The notes below the pieces were generated by a model. It was given only the letters and a program-made list of their open reading frames with translations, did no database searches and was not told where the DNA came from. Of a DNA stretch of 64,000 nucleotides, positions 15,265 through 24,251 are shown one piece after another. Numbering within the stretch: the stretch's first letter is position 1; each line of letters begins with the position of its first letter. Origin of the DNA: Rhodopseudomonas palustris (GTDB lineage: Bacteria; Pseudomonadota; Alphaproteobacteria; Rhizobiales; Xanthobacteraceae); the NCBI RefSeq assembly GCF_007005445.1, contig NZ_CP041387.1, forward strand, positions 1,178,001 to 1,242,000, given 5' to 3'. Position numbers and translations under genes: made by a program.

Positions 15265-16260
15265 TCATTCCGTAAAGATCCGGCTCCAGTCGTTCTTCAT
15301 GTCGACGACCGTCCAGCCACCCGCGGCCGCCGCATCGAGCGCCTTGTCGAGCTTGCCGATCTTGGACTGGCGATCGTAGGCATATTCCCGTTCGGCATCG
15401 GTGTGATGGACGAGCCCGGCAAACCGCGGGCCGGCGCCGGCGACGGTCCATTGCAGCATTTCGAGGTCGCCGTCCGAATTGCCGAATGCGAAGATCGGCC
15501 GGCGCCCGATGAACCGGTTGATGCCAACCGGCTTGCCGGGGCCGTCGTCGACGAATTCGACCTTGGTGAGCTTGTTCAAGCGCGGCTTGCCGGTGGCATC
15601 AGTCTCGAATTTCACGACGCCGGACGAGCCGACCACCTGCTCGGGCGGTATGCCGTAGGCTTTCTCCACCCACGGCCGCATGAATTCGACACCGCCGCCC
15701 GATACAATGAAGGTCTTGAAGCCGTTCGCGCGCAGATATGCCAGCAGCTCCAGCATCGGCTGGTAGGTCAGTTGGTTGTAGGGCCGCCCGAAGCGCGGGT
15801 GCCGTGCGGTTGCCATCCAATCACGCACCGCATCGGTGAACTCGTCCGTCGTCATCCCCGCATGAGTTGCCGCGACGACCTCGAGCAGGCCAGTTTCGCC
15901 CGATGACGCGAATGCCGCCTTGTCGTTTTGAAGCAGCGCCTTGAACGGCTCGTGATCTTTCCATTCCGGATGCTGCGGAGCCATCGCCTTAATGCGATCG
16001 AACGCAAACGCGAGCTGGAAGTAATAGGGCTGCTCGGCCCACAGCGTGCCATCATTGTCGAAAGTGGCGATCCGCTCGGCTGTCGGCACGAAATCCGCAC
16101 CTTGCTCCGTCGTCACGCGCGCGACGAAGGCGAGGATCGCCTGTTTCGCGGTCCCGTTCGTCCATGACGGCAACGGATCGGAGGCGTCGGCCGCGAAACC
16201 GACGACGGGCGAGCCGAACACGGCGGCCGAGAGAGCGAGCAGGCTGCGTCTGGTGATCAT
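15265..16260 (-). CDS. Exported HAD-superfamily phosphatase-like hydrolase
   Basis: 331 residues from the ATG at 16260, where a Tat-like leader follows (TRRSLLALSAAVFGSPVVGFAA). HAD motif I is FDNDGTLW with D68 and D70; motif II is TFIVSGGG; motif IV is FAFGNSDGDLEML, with the paired acidic residues binding Mg. It would remove phosphate in the periplasm. It lies 18 bases after the sulfatase stop codon on the same strand, suggesting co-transcription. HAD proteins of this secreted type are often encoded beside sulfatases. Confidence 0.85.
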   Translation of the reverse strand: MITRRSLLALSAAVFGSPVVGFAADASDPLPSWTNGTAKQAILAFVARVTTEQGADFVPTAERIATFDNDGTLWAEQPYYFQLAFAFDRIKAMAPQHPEWKDHEPFKALLQNDKAAFASSGETGLLEVVAATHAGMTTDEFTDAVRDWMATARHPRFGRPYNQLTYQPMLELLAYLRANGFKTFIVSGGGVEFMRPWVEKAYGIPPEQVVGSSGVVKFETDATGKPRLNKLTKVEFVDDGPGKPVGINRFIGRRPIFAFGNSDGDLEMLQWTVAGAGPRFAGLVHHTDAEREYAYDRQSKIGKLDKALDAAAAGGWTVVDMKNDWSRIFTE

Positions 16261-16277
16261 CGCCGTTCTCCGGTGCC

Positions 16278-17975
16278 TCAATTCTCGTTCGGTCTCGCCG
16301 TCGTGATCTTCTCCATCACGTCGCTGATGGTGAAGCTCGCGGCCTTGGCCCGCGGCGGAAACTCTTTGAAGCTCTCAGCCCAATGCGCCACCAGGGCCTG
16401 CGCCGGGATGATCAGGAACATGCGGTGATCCATCCAGTCGCCGTAGTTCAGGCTGGCGGTGGCTCTTTCGAATGGATCGGCCCGCAAATTGTAGATGTTG
16501 GGGGCGCGAAGCTTGGTGAACTGGCCCTGCCAAACGCCGGCGGGCGTTTGCGGCGAGACCTCGGTGTTCTGCTCCAGGAAAGCGAATTTCCAATTCCGGA
16601 TTCGGATCGCCATCAGTTCGCCGTCGTCGCTCCAATACAGGAAGCCCTCGCGCGGTGACTGTTTCACTTCATTCTTGAAGAACGGCAGCAGGTTGATCCC
16701 GTCGAGATGCACCTTGAATGGCTTACCGTTCAGGGTCGTGCCTTGCTTGAGACGATCCACGATGCCGGTGTCGCCGGTCGCGGCAGCAAAGGTCGGGATG
16801 AAGTCCTCATGCGCGCAAATATCGTTGACGATCGTGCCGGGATTGATCACGCCCGGCCAGCGGATCAGGCAGGGCACCCGGAAGGCACCTTCCCAATTGG
16901 TCGCTTTCTCGCCCCGGAACGGCGTCGTGCCGCCGTCGGGCCATGTGAACACCTCGGCGCCGTTGTCGGTCGTATAGACCACGATGGTATTGTCCACGAC
17001 GCCGAGGTCGTCCAGCAGTTGCAGCAGTTCGCCGACATGACCATCGGTCTCGACCATCCCGTCCGGATATAGTCCGAGCCCGGTCTTGCCTTGCGATTCT
17101 TTTTTCAGATGCGTGAAGACGTGCATCCGCGTGGTATTGAAGTAACAGAACCACGGCGTTTGAGCCTTGTGCTGCCGGCTGATGAAGTCCTTGGCCGCGG
17201 CGAGAAACTCCGCGTCGACGGTCTCCATGCGCTTGGTGTCCATCGGGCCGGTGTTCTCGATCACCTGCTTGCCGACGCGCCCGTAGGTCGGATCGACCGT
17301 CGGGTCGTCGCGGTCACTCGCCTTGCACTTCAAAACCCCGCGCGGCCCGAACTTGGCGCGGAAACGCGGATCCTTCGGATAGTCCGGGTTCTCCGGCTCC
17401 TCCTCCGCGTTGAGATGATAGAGATTGCCGAAGAACTCGTCGAAGCCGTGGACGGTGGGTAGGTGCTCGTTGCGGTCGCCGAGATGGTTTTTGCCGAATT
17501 GCCCGGTGGCATAGCCGTACGACTTCATCACGTCCGCGACGCTCGGATCGAGCGGACCGAGCCCGAGCTCTGCCCCCGGCAGCCCGACCTTGGTCAGCCC
17601 GGTGCGAATGGGTGATTGCCCGGTGATGAACGCGGCGCGGCCCGCGGTGCAACTCTGCTGCCCATACCAGTCGGTGAAGGTGGCGCCTTCTCGGCCGATC
17701 CGGTCGATGTTGGGCGTGCGATAGCCCATGATCCCCATGTTGTAGACACTGATGTTGAACCAGCCGATATCGTCGCCCATGATGAACAGGATGTTCGGTT
17801 TGGATCCGGCGGCTCCGCTGGCGATCGCGGGAGAGGCCGGAGAGTTTTTCGTGGCCTGTGCGAATGCGCTGGTGGTCAGTGCGGCCGCCGCGACCAGGGT
17901 TGATGTGCCGAGCAGGAGATGCCGACGGTCAATGGTGCCATCGGGCACGCGCGGGTGCTTGTCTTCGCTGTTCAT
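16278..17975 (-). CDS. Tat-exported arylsulfatase, Cys-type
   Basis: 565 residues. A Tat leader is present (DRRHLLLGTSTLVAAAAL, cut near AFA-Q). The alkaline phosphatase-superfamily core has the metal site NILFIMGDDIGW, and the sulfatase signature is CTAGR at 109-113, where Cys becomes formylglycine; alanine replaces the usual proline of C-x-P-x-R. Other metal ligands appear in VYTTDNGAE and in GKNHLGD. It hydrolyses sulfate esters in the periplasm. The divergently transcribed anSME at 18402 would supply the formylglycine before export. The transcript probably continues into the HAD gene and the transporter-like gene. Confidence 0.92.
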   Translation of the reverse strand: MNSEDKHPRVPDGTIDRRHLLLGTSTLVAAAALTTSAFAQATKNSPASPAIASGAAGSKPNILFIMGDDIGWFNISVYNMGIMGYRTPNIDRIGREGATFTDWYGQQSCTAGRAAFITGQSPIRTGLTKVGLPGAELGLGPLDPSVADVMKSYGYATGQFGKNHLGDRNEHLPTVHGFDEFFGNLYHLNAEEEPENPDYPKDPRFRAKFGPRGVLKCKASDRDDPTVDPTYGRVGKQVIENTGPMDTKRMETVDAEFLAAAKDFISRQHKAQTPWFCYFNTTRMHVFTHLKKESQGKTGLGLYPDGMVETDGHVGELLQLLDDLGVVDNTIVVYTTDNGAEVFTWPDGGTTPFRGEKATNWEGAFRVPCLIRWPGVINPGTIVNDICAHEDFIPTFAAATGDTGIVDRLKQGTTLNGKPFKVHLDGINLLPFFKNEVKQSPREGFLYWSDDGELMAIRIRNWKFAFLEQNTEVSPQTPAGVWQGQFTKLRAPNIYNLRADPFERATASLNYGDWMDHRMFLIIPAQALVAHWAESFKEFPPRAKAASFTISDVMEKITTARPNEN

Positions 17976-18401
17976 CTGACACTCCCGATTGTGATCCGGT
18001 GCGGATTCGGCTGCGGCGGTCCGCCCGAGAGCGGGCGACGCGCGGAATGAGCGTTGCGGAGTGAAGTACGATGATCTGGCTAGGTAGAGGGAATTGCGTT
18101 CGGGGTGGAACGCGATCGACGTTGAGGCTCAGGGTGATCATTGGTCGGCACGAACCGCTCTCCAGCGAGTAGCGAGGAGTATTAGTGCGCCACGTTCGTG
18201 TGGTCGTGCCAACCATCTGTCGCGCAATCAATCTGAAATAGAGGTGCACTGCGTTGCAGGATCGCACCACGAAATGTGATAAGGATGCAGCTAATCAGCG
18301 TACAAATCGTTGAGGCGCGTCAATTGCGATACTGTGTCGGGTTTCGTGTAATAGTGGTATGCTACTGAGGGGTCAGTATCAGGTCACCAATTTCCAAGTG
18401 A
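17976..18401. promoter_or_regulatory. Divergent intergenic region between sulfatase and its maturase
   Basis: The 426 bases separate two divergent genes and must hold both promoters. For the plus-strand maturase, TTGCGA (18324-18329) and TGTAAT (18347-18352) are 17 bases apart and could be -35 and -10 boxes; this is only a fair match. The region is more AT-rich than its flanks. No gene or RNA was recognised in it. Confidence 0.35.
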
Positions 18402-19655
18402 GTGCTGCTCGTGCCTGACAAACGGCAGTTATCGCATTGTGGCGTTCAGCGCCGGTTTCACGTCATGGCCAAGCCTGCAGGCTCGTCCTGCAATCTCGAT
18501 TGCAGATATTGCTTCTATCTAAGTAAGCAAACGCTCCGAGGAGGGCCGGGTACCGGCAGGATGACGGACCGGACTCTGGAGCTGTTCATTCGGCAGTATA
18601 TCGAGGCGAACACGGGGCCGGAGGTGGTGTTCTCCTGGCAGGGCGGTGAGCCGACGCTGCTCGGCCTGGACTTCTTCCAGAGGGTCGTTGAGCTGCAAAG
18701 ACGATACGCGAGGCCCGGTCAGCGTATCGAAAATGATCTTCAGACGAACGGAATTCTGCTCGATGCCGCTTGGGCCGGGCTTTTGAAAGAGCACCGGTTC
18801 CTGGTCGGACTCAGCATCGATGGTCCGCGCGAGCTGCATGATCGCTACCGGGTGAACAAGGGAGGCGCGCCGACATTCGACAAGGTCATGGCTGGGGCGA
18901 CGGTGTTGCGGAAGGCAGGGGTGCCGTTCAACACGCTCACCTGCGTACATCGCTTCAATGCCGAGCGCCCGCTGGATGTCTATCGCTTTCTCCGCCGGGA
19001 GCTGGATTCGACCTACATCCAGTTCATTCCGATCGTGCAGGCGAGGGGTTTCGAGACCGATGCGCCGGATGTCTACGACACCGGGCATATGCCGATCATT
19101 GGAAGCGCGCGGTCGAAGCCCGATCATCCGGAATCGATCGTCACCGACTGGTCGGTCGATCCCGACCGATACGGCTATTTCCTGTCACGCGTATTCGATG
19201 AGTGGCGGCGGCGGGATCTCGGCAGGGTGCTGGTGAACCATTTTGAAACGCTGGTCGCTCAGCATCTCGGTCTGCCCGCGCAGATCTGCATCTATCATCA
19301 ATTTTGCGGCAAGGGCGTGGCGCTGGAACACGATGGCAGCGTCTACGCCTGTGACCACTATGTGTACCCTCCGTATCGGCTCGGCAACCTGAGCGAGATG
19401 TCATTGTCGGAGATGGTCTTCTCTGAGCGGCAGGTGGCATTCGGCTACGCGAAGTCGGAGATGCTCCCGGACGACTGCCGCGCCTGCGAGTATTTGCAGG
19501 ACTGCTGGGGAGAATGTCCTGGAAATCGTCTGCTGCGCACGCCGTCGGGCCAGCCGGGGCTCAATTATCTGTGCAGCGGACTGAAGAAGTTCTTCAAGCA
19601 CGTGCGGCCAGCCATCGACGAGATTGCGGCCGGGATCCGGAAGCAGAAGGGCTAG
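18402..19655 (+). CDS. Anaerobic sulfatase-maturating enzyme (radical SAM, SPASM)
   Basis: 417 residues. It oxidises the active-site Cys (or Ser) of sulfatases to formylglycine without oxygen. The radical SAM cluster motif is CNLDCRYC (C30, C34, C37), followed by FYLSK, and FSWQGGEPTLLGLDFF carries the SAM-binding GGE motif. The C-terminal SPASM domain holds two auxiliary [4Fe-4S] clusters: CIYHQFCGKGVALEHDGSVYACDHYVYP and CRACEYLQDCWGECPGNR. The start is a GTG; 18402 and 18411 are both possible. Its partner is the divergent Cys-type sulfatase. The gene ends 38 bases before a truncated copy of the g12 3' end, so it marks the right edge of the inserted sulfatase block. Confidence 0.93.
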   Translation: MLLVPDKRQLSHCGVQRRFHVMAKPAGSSCNLDCRYCFYLSKQTLRGGPGTGRMTDRTLELFIRQYIEANTGPEVVFSWQGGEPTLLGLDFFQRVVELQRRYARPGQRIENDLQTNGILLDAAWAGLLKEHRFLVGLSIDGPRELHDRYRVNKGGAPTFDKVMAGATVLRKAGVPFNTLTCVHRFNAERPLDVYRFLRRELDSTYIQFIPIVQARGFETDAPDVYDTGHMPIIGSARSKPDHPESIVTDWSVDPDRYGYFLSRVFDEWRRRDLGRVLVNHFETLVAQHLGLPAQICIYHQFCGKGVALEHDGSVYACDHYVYPPYRLGNLSEMSLSEMVFSERQVAFGYAKSEMLPDDCRACEYLQDCWGECPGNRLLRTPSGQPGLNYLCSGLKKFFKHVRPAIDEIAAGIRKQKG

Positions 19656-19693
19656 CTGGGCCGCAAGGTCGACGCTCTGATGATGCGGAACGA

Positions 19694-19876
19694 GATCCCG
19701 CCACCGGCATCGTCAGCTTCGCGCCTGGGCATCTGCCACCTGCCGGCACCGCAGTGACCGCCGGCTTTCAGTTCGACGTGCCGGTGCGGTTCGACACCGA
19801 CTACCTCGAAGTTGATCTTTCGGCGTTCGCGGCCGGCGCGATTCCGAAGATCCCGCTGGTCGAGATCAGGGGCTGA
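19694..19876 (+). pseudogene. Second copy of the g12 3' end
   Basis: 183 bases collinear with 13912-14094, with about 15 mismatches and no gaps by hand alignment (about 92 percent identical). The reading frame is kept to the stop: DPATGIVSFAPGHLPPAGTAVTAGF, ending KIPLVEIRG. Most of the differences are at third codon positions, which points to divergence while still coding, as in an allele from another strain, rather than decay after duplication. No g12 sequence is seen upstream of 19694, so the copy is a 5'-truncated remnant. Confidence 0.93.
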
Positions 19877-19932
19877 GAACGTGAGAGCAAACGCGCTGCG
19901 GGGGCGCGTCGGGCGTGAAGCATTCCTTGCTT

Positions 19933-19973
19933 TTCGGACGTCCGAATGGATGAAGGCGACGTCCGATCGGACG
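19933..19973. promoter_or_regulatory. Two tandem palindromes upstream of flagellin
   Basis: TTCGGACGTCCGAA (19933-19946) and CGTCCGATCGGACG (19960-19973) are both perfect 14-bp palindromes built from the same TCCGA/TCGGA half-site, with centres 27 bases apart. They lie about 100-140 bases before the flagellin ATG. They could be operators for a dimeric regulator; the regulator is not identified. No clear sigma-28 or sigma-54 promoter was seen beside them. Confidence 0.45.
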
Positions 19974-20074
19974 AGTGCCGGTTCAACGATCCTTTCCGCG
20001 GCAAAACTGAAAATGGCGAGCCGACAGAAAAGTTCGGCGCAACGACACGCCATTGCCCAGAAAGGCAAACGTCC

Positions 20075-22750
20075 ATGTCAGGTATCGTTCTTTCGAACGC
20101 CGTCCGCCAGAATCTCTCGTCGCTTCAGGCCACGGCCGACTTGCTCGCCACCACCCAGAGCCGCCTCTCGTCCGGCAAGAAGGTGAACACGGCGCTCGAC
20201 AATCCGACCAACTTCTTCACCGCCGCTTCGCTCGACAGCCGCGCCAGCGACATCAACAACCTGCTCGACGGCATCGGCAACGGCGTGCAGATCCTGCAGG
20301 CCGCCAACACCGGCATCACCTCGCTGAACAAGCTGGTGGACAGCGCCAAGTCGATCGCCAACCAGGCGCTGCAGACCGTGGCCGGCTACGCCACCAAGTC
20401 GAACGTCTCGGCGACCATCTCCGGCGCCACCGCCGATGACCTGCGCGGCACCCAGAGCTTCAGCAACGCCGTTGCCAGCAGCAACGTGGTGTTCGACGGC
20501 TCTGCGGGCGGTGCCACCACCGCCTCCGGCAGCGATCTGCTGGGCGGTGTCGCCGTCAGCATCGCGGCTGCGACCGCCGTCACCGCCCTCGGCGCCGCCG
20601 ACAACACCGCGCTCGGTAGCGCGCTGACCGTCGGCACCGCCAGCGGCGCCGCCACCGGCACCAGCAAGATCAGCGATCTGACCAACGGTCTGACCGCGAC
20701 TGCGACCGGTCCGGCCGCCGGTGACGCGATCACCGTCAACGGCAAGACCATCACCTTCACCACCGCCGGTGCGGCGAAGGCGGACTCCGAAGGCAACTAC
20801 ACGATCGGCCTCGATCAGGACCTGACGGCCCTGACCAAGACCATCGACGCGATGAACAACAATACGACCAACGCGTCGACCGTCACCGGCGGCAAGCTGG
20901 AACTGCACTCGGGCACCAACAGCCCGCTGACGATCAGCGACAACGCCGGCGGTGCGGTGCTGGCCAAGCTCGGGCTGGGCGGCTCGACCGAGTTCAAGGT
21001 CGATACGGCTGCTGCGACGGCATCGGCCAACATCTCGGGCTCGACCCAGTTGTTCAACAGCCACGGCGGCCTGTCCTCGACCGCGATCGCTGACGGCACC
21101 CAGCTCACCGTCAACGGCAAGACCATCACCTTCAAGACCTCGGATGCGCCGCAGGGTAACAACATTGCCACCGGCACCGGCGTTCTCGGCCGCATCGGCA
21201 CCGACGGCAACGGCAACTCGACGATCTATCTCGGCAACCAGAGCAACTTCACCAACGCGACCGTGGGTGACGTTCTGACCGCGATCGATCTCGCCAACGG
21301 CGTCAAGTCGGCGTCGATCTCGAACGGCGTGGCGACGATCTCGACCAGCGCCGGCCAGACCCCGTCGTCCGTGGCTGCCGGCATCGTCACCATCAACAGC
21401 TCGTCGGGTGCCGACCTCAATCTGACCGGCCCGACCGATCTGCTCAAGAACCTCGGCCTGACCACTGCGACCGGCTCTGGCCCGCTGACCCTGACCAAGC
21501 AGCGCACCACCGACGGCACCACGCTTGGTACGCTGATCGCGGACGGCTCGACCCTGAACGTGAACGGCAAGACCATCACGTTCAAGAACGCCGCGGTGCC
21601 GACGGCCTCCGCGTCGCACACCGGAATCTCCGGCAACGTCGAAACCGACGGCAACGGCAACTCGACCGTGTACCTGCAGAAGGGCACTCTCGACGACGTG
21701 CTGAAGGCGGTCGATCTCGCCACCGGCGTGCGCAAGGCGACGCTCGGCAACGCCGGTGCGGTGATCTCCACCGCGAGCGGTACGGCCAACTCGTCGATCA
21801 CCAGCGGCATGCTGAAGCTCTCGACCGGTCTGCAGTCCGACCTCAGCATCACCGGTACCGGCAATGCCATGGCGGCGCTCGGCCTGACCGGCCCGAGCGG
21901 CACCGACAGCTCGTTCTCCGCGACCCGCGGTGCGAGCGCCGGCAGCCTGAACGGCAAGTCGCTGACCTTCACCTCGTTCAACGGCGGTGCGGGCGTCAAC
22001 GTCACGTTCGGTGACGGCACCAACGGCACCGTCAAGTCGCTGGCCCAGCTCAACGTCGCGCTGGCCGCCAACAACATGTCGGCGTCGATCGACAACGCCA
22101 CCGGCAAGCTGACGATCTCGACCTCCAACGACTTCGCCTCCCACTCGATGGGCGGCAGCGAAGGTGGCGTGCTCGGTGGCACTGCGCTGACGACTCTGAC
22201 CTTCTCGACGCCGCAGGCGCCGGTTGCGGACGTCAATGCCCAGAACACCCGTGCGGGTCTGGTCAAGCAGTTCAACGACATCCTGAACCAGATCAAGACC
22301 ACGGCTCAGGACGCTTCGTTCAACGGCGTCAACCTGCTGAACGGCGACACCCTGAAGCTGGTGTTCAACGAAACCGGCAAGTCGACGATCTCGATCCAGG
22401 GCGTCACGTTCGATCCGACCGGCCTCGGTCTGTCGGACCTGTCGTCGGGCACCGACTTCATCGACAACAACGCGACCAACGCGGTGCTGACCAAGCTGAG
22501 CGCCGCCTCGACCACGCTGCGGTCGCAGGCTTCGGCGTTCGGTTCGAACCTGTCGGTGGTGCAGGCGCGTCAGGACTTCTCGAAGAGCCTGATCAACGTG
22601 CTGCAGACCGGCTCGGCGAACCTGACGCTGGCCGACACCAACGAGGAAGCGGCGAACAGCCAGGCGCTGTCGACCCGCCAGTCGATCGCGGTGTCCGCGC
22701 TGTCGCTGGCCAACCAGTCGCAGCAGGGCGTGCTGCAGTTGCTGCGTTAA
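20075..22750 (+). CDS. Flagellin, long form with three internal repeats
   Basis: 891 residues from the ATG at 20075. It is the filament subunit exported by the flagellar type III system. The N-terminal D0/D1 region (GIVLSNAVRQNLSSLQATADLLATTQSRLSSGKKVNTALDNP) and C-terminal D0 (SQALSTRQSIAVSALSLANQSQQGVLQLLR) are typical of alphaproteobacterial flagellins. The central region has three repeats, each starting with VNGKTITF (DNA at about 20738, 21111 and 21561), of the DUF1522 type found in Bradyrhizobiaceae flagellins; units two and three share DGNGNSTxYL and DVLxAxDLAxGV. It is far longer than minimal flagellins of about 270-500 residues. A strong hairpin follows, then flbT. Confidence 0.94.
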   Translation: MSGIVLSNAVRQNLSSLQATADLLATTQSRLSSGKKVNTALDNPTNFFTAASLDSRASDINNLLDGIGNGVQILQAANTGITSLNKLVDSAKSIANQALQTVAGYATKSNVSATISGATADDLRGTQSFSNAVASSNVVFDGSAGGATTASGSDLLGGVAVSIAAATAVTALGAADNTALGSALTVGTASGAATGTSKISDLTNGLTATATGPAAGDAITVNGKTITFTTAGAAKADSEGNYTIGLDQDLTALTKTIDAMNNNTTNASTVTGGKLELHSGTNSPLTISDNAGGAVLAKLGLGGSTEFKVDTAAATASANISGSTQLFNSHGGLSSTAIADGTQLTVNGKTITFKTSDAPQGNNIATGTGVLGRIGTDGNGNSTIYLGNQSNFTNATVGDVLTAIDLANGVKSASISNGVATISTSAGQTPSSVAAGIVTINSSSGADLNLTGPTDLLKNLGLTTATGSGPLTLTKQRTTDGTTLGTLIADGSTLNVNGKTITFKNAAVPTASASHTGISGNVETDGNGNSTVYLQKGTLDDVLKAVDLATGVRKATLGNAGAVISTASGTANSSITSGMLKLSTGLQSDLSITGTGNAMAALGLTGPSGTDSSFSATRGASAGSLNGKSLTFTSFNGGAGVNVTFGDGTNGTVKSLAQLNVALAANNMSASIDNATGKLTISTSNDFASHSMGGSEGGVLGGTALTTLTFSTPQAPVADVNAQNTRAGLVKQFNDILNQIKTTAQDASFNGVNLLNGDTLKLVFNETGKSTISIQGVTFDPTGLGLSDLSSGTDFIDNNATNAVLTKLSAASTTLRSQASAFGSNLSVVQARQDFSKSLINVLQTGSANLTLADTNEEAANSQALSTRQSIAVSALSLANQSQQGVLQLLR

Positions 22751-22757
22751 CGAAACC

Positions 22758-22791
22758 GATCGAGCCGGCGGCATCCGCCGCCGGCTCGATC
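22758..22791 (+). terminator. Strong hairpin after flagellin
   Basis: A perfect 14-bp GC-rich stem (GATCGAGCCGGCGG and complement) with a 6-base loop starts seven bases after the flagellin stop. There is no U-tract, so it may act as an attenuator or an RNA-stabilising 3' end that gives more flagellin than flbT message. Confidence 0.7.
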
Positions 22792-22813
22792 ACTTGAACT
22801 GAGGAGACGACCG

Positions 22814-23374
22814 ATGCCGCTGAGCGAGACCACACCGATGAGCGTCGCCAGGACGCCGCGAGGATCGCGCAAGGCATCGTCCGGACTGAAGATCACGCTG
22901 AAGCCGTTCGAGCGGATCGAGATCGGCGGTCTGACGCTGATCAACGGATGGACCGAATCGTCGACGTTCTCGATCGAAGGCACCGCGCCGGTGCTGCGCC
23001 AGGCCAACACGATTCTCGAAGACCACGCCGACACCAGCCTGCGGCAGGTCTATCTGCGCTTACAGAAACTCTATCTGCGCCGTGACGGAGCGACCCTTGA
23101 AGGCTACCATCAGGCGGTGGAGCGCCTTCTGCTGGAGATGCCCGCGGCCGCTGAAGCCGTGCAAAAGGCCAACCAGGCGATCGCCGACCAGCGGCTCTAT
23201 GCGGCGCTGAAGGCGTATCGCGATCTGCTCGATCAGACCGACGAGGGATGGTCGTCGCAAGCGTCCGAGCCGGCGCCGATCCGACAGGGCGATCCCGAAG
23301 CGCTGCCCAGGGTCGAATTCGTGCGCGACCGGCGGAAATATCGCGCGGGAGCCTCGCGCAGCCAGCCCGGATAG
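22814..23374 (+). CDS. flbT: Flagellar regulator FlbT
   Basis: 186 residues. LKITLKPFERIEIGGLTLING, then APVLRQANTILEDHADTSLRQVYLRLQKLYL match FlbT, an alphaproteobacterial regulator that binds the 5' leader of flagellin mRNA and controls its stability and translation. A consensus ribosome site (GAGGAG) precedes the ATG. It has an N-terminal extension of about 25 residues and a C-terminal tail of about 40 residues rich in Arg and Gly beyond the usual domain. Position directly after flagellin supports the call. Its usual partner flaF is not in the window. Confidence 0.85.
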   Translation: MPLSETTPMSVARTPRGSRKASSGLKITLKPFERIEIGGLTLINGWTESSTFSIEGTAPVLRQANTILEDHADTSLRQVYLRLQKLYLRRDGATLEGYHQAVERLLLEMPAAAEAVQKANQAIADQRLYAALKAYRDLLDQTDEGWSSQASEPAPIRQGDPEALPRVEFVRDRRKYRAGASRSQPG

Positions 23375-23500
23375 GCCGCAACGGTGCCATCGCCAAATTT
23401 GGGGATGACGAATCTCTGGGGTCCGATCTAGTTTCCCGTAAAATTACTAGGTCGCAAGCCGCGCCCCGACCGAGGTGGTTTTTCCTTCTACGTCAAGTGC

Positions 23501-24250
23501 TTGCCAATCATGCCGGGTTCTCACCTATCGAATATCGTCAAGGGGGTCGGAATCAGCGCCCTGGTGATCGATCGGGACGGCAAGATTCTCGAAGCCAGCG
23601 ACGAGCCGGCGATGTCCGGCGCCAAATCCAAGAGCAAGGTCGGCAGCAGCTATTTCGACGCCTGCATCCGTCCGGATCGGCACTCGCTGGAATTGCTGCG
23701 CGGGTTCAAGAGCCTCGCCGAAAAGAGCATCGACTTCTTCTCGACGGTCAGTTGGCGCGAAGAGGCTGGCGAACGAAAGCACTTCTTGATCGTGGCGACG
23801 CCATGCGACGACGATCCGGACGCGATCGTGGTGTTGCACATCGATGTGTCGGTCCTGCTCGGCGGACGTCAGGAATTGTCCGCGCTGATGATCGGGCAGG
23901 GGGCGGCCGCTGCGGCTCAAGTCGATGCCGCAATGATCGGAGCCGTGCGCGGTGCGATCGTCGATGCGCTCGCGGCCTCGCAGGTGCCCACGCCGACATT
24001 GACGATTCCCAAGCAATCCAGGGAGCCGAACGCTCTCAGCGAACTTACGCCCTCGCAGTTGGAACTTCTGCCCTATCTGGCGAGCGGAAAGAGCAACCGG
24101 CAGATCGCCAAAGAGCGCGACATGAGCGTGTTCACGGTGAAGTCTCAGGTGGCCGGCATTATCCAGAAGCTGAACGTCGCCAACCGCACGCAGGCGGCAC
24201 TGTTCGCGATGCGCAACAGCGAGGCCTTGGGAATTCGATCGCGAGCCTAG
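23501..24250 (+). CDS. LuxR-type transcription regulator with PAS-like sensor
   Basis: 249 residues (starts at 23501 or 23510). The N-terminal part (about 1-130) reads like a PAS fold: ALVIDRDGKILEASDE, then SYFDACI and a strand pattern ending VVLHIDVSVLL. The C-terminal HTH is of the LuxR/FixJ type: LSELTPSQLELLPYLASGKSNRQIAKERDMSVFTVKSQVAGIIQKLNVANRTQAAL. It probably switches a target operon in response to an unknown signal; proximity to flagellin and flbT is suggestive only. The TAG stop is part of a CTAG next to the left end of the IS481-family element, so the original C-terminus may have been slightly different. Confidence 0.85.
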   Translation: MPIMPGSHLSNIVKGVGISALVIDRDGKILEASDEPAMSGAKSKSKVGSSYFDACIRPDRHSLELLRGFKSLAEKSIDFFSTVSWREEAGERKHFLIVATPCDDDPDAIVVLHIDVSVLLGGRQELSALMIGQGAAAAAQVDAAMIGAVRGAIVDALAASQVPTPTLTIPKQSREPNALSELTPSQLELLPYLASGKSNRQIAKERDMSVFTVKSQVAGIIQKLNVANRTQAALFAMRNSEALGIRSRA

Positions 24251-24251
24251 A

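Noticed and set aside
19656..20074. Use of the g12 remnant as a phage integrase attachment site
   Set aside because: At 183 bases with about 8 percent mismatch it is too long and too diverged for a site-specific core, and no integrase gene is in the window.
20078..22774. An 898-residue minus-strand open frame opposite the flagellin gene
   Set aside because: It is exactly antisense to a clear flagellin, is rich in Arg and Gly as shadow frames in GC-rich DNA are, and shows no domain.
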